Shown: positions 63,688 to 64,000 of the stretch, in pieces
Position numbering within the stretch: position 1 is the stretch's first letter
Layout: every line of letters starts with the position of its first letter
From: Myxococcales bacterium
GTDB taxonomy: Bacteria > Myxococcota_A > Polyangia > Polyangiales > Polyangiaceae
Length of the DNA stretch: 64,000 nt
Assembly: GCA_016703425.1 (NCBI GenBank)
Contig: JADJCA010000009.1
Location: 62,001 to 126,000 of the forward strand
Reading direction: 5' to 3'
The notes under the pieces: model-generated
The model's input: only the letters and a program-made list of their open reading frames with translations
Databases searched by the model: none
What the model was told of the DNA's origin: nothing
Made by a program: the position numbers and the translations under genes

Positions 63688-64000
63688 ATGGTCCTTTCGG
63701 CCCTTCGGTTGGCAACGGTCGCGGCGGGCGGCGCCATCGTCTTTGCGGCGAGCGTTGCGGATGCTGCGCCGCCGGCGGCAGACCTCATGGATCGCCTCGC
63801 CAGGCACGCGGCGAACATGGAGGTCCTTCGAAAGAGCGGCACCTATTCCGTTTCGGGCCGCCTCGAATCGCTCGACACGAGTGGGCAGCAAAGCTCGGTG
63901 CGCGAGCTGCGCGGTCACGTGGAACTGGTTGGCGGCAAGTCGACCTTTGTGGTGGACCACTACACGGAGGACGGCGAAGACAAGACGAACGACGCGCGCG
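63688..64000 (+). CDS. Secreted protein, 3' truncated by the window edge
   Basis: The frame is open from ATG 63688 to the right edge (104 codons seen). A signal peptide (LRLATVAAGGAIVFAASVADA) is followed by DLMDRLARHAANMEVLRKSG, TYSVSGRLESLDTSG and VELVGGKSTFVVDHYTEDGE. The strand pattern looks like an outer-membrane lipoprotein-sorting (LolA/LolB-like) fold of the kind found in many myxobacterial secreted proteins, but too little is present to assign it. Confidence 0.65.
   Translation, partial: MVLSALRLATVAAGGAIVFAASVADAAPPAADLMDRLARHAANMEVLRKSGTYSVSGRLESLDTSGQQSSVRELRGHVELVGGKSTFVVDHYTEDGEDKTNDAR

Overview
The window is about 64 kb of very GC-rich DNA (roughly 70% G+C by eye) packed with genes on both strands. 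Gene ends often touch or overlap. The content points to a myxobacterium, most likely in or near the Polyangiales. The signs are Ser/Thr kinases with a single trans-membrane segment, several FHA-AAA-Fis regulators, many long hybrid sensor kinases, a large set of orphan lipoproteins with Asp/Ala/Gly-rich linkers, a DUF2330 protein and a MYXO-CTERM-like tail. This is inference from gene families; there is no rRNA or tRNA in the window to check it against.

Layout. 1-9.1 kb: a signalling block. It starts with the tail of a membrane protein (probably a kinase), then the cassette PEGA/TPR protein - Ser/Thr kinase - FHA/AAA/Fis regulator on the minus strand, then a second copy arranged divergently (regulator on minus; kinase and PEGA protein on plus). 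9.1-16.5 kb: a lipoprotein, an MFS transporter, a long isocitrate lyase, a chagasin-like protease inhibitor, and a methyltransferase/DTW-domain operon with a likely role in RNA modification. 16.6-27 kb: a hybrid histidine kinase, a secreted PEP-synthase-like lipoprotein, a beta-propeller lipoprotein, a second DTW protein, an S1-domain protein, a DCC-family protein and a REC-PAS-GGDEF-EAL protein. 27-34 kb: a desaturase, a membrane SRPBCC protein, a two-component system with an NtrC-type regulator, and a DUF4272 protein. 34.2-36.4 kb: a thiol antioxidant pair (Lpd-like flavoprotein and Prx5-glutaredoxin fusion). 36.4-54 kb: an envelope-rich stretch of lipoproteins and secreted proteins (FGE-like, DUF2330, PPC-like, triple pacifastin inhibitor), a third FHA regulator and an ECF sigma/anti-sigma-like operon. 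54-64 kb: DUF3626, a hybrid kinase followed by a palindromic element, pirin, a Gly-repeat lipoprotein, a molybdate ABC transporter operon with an MFS gene inside it, a small HemJ/CopD-like membrane protein and a truncated secreted protein at the right edge.

The strongest unusual signals are these. (1) An about 80-bp palindromic element is present twice, in frame, in the tail of the first gene. (2) STPK/PEGA/FHA-regulator cassettes are repeated, and two of the three FHA regulators lack the sigma54-contacting GAFTGA loop. (3) A 165-bp element with terminal inverted repeats and two nested hairpins supplies the stop codon of a histidine kinase. (4) Two unrelated predicted protease inhibitors are encoded. 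(5) Hexanucleotide repeats sit in the linkers of envelope proteins.

Caution: seven genes need about nine small frameshift corrections to read through, mostly in short homopolymers, and there is a run of 35 G. This looks more like uncorrected sequence error than real gene decay, so the reading frames of those genes are given as corrected joins.
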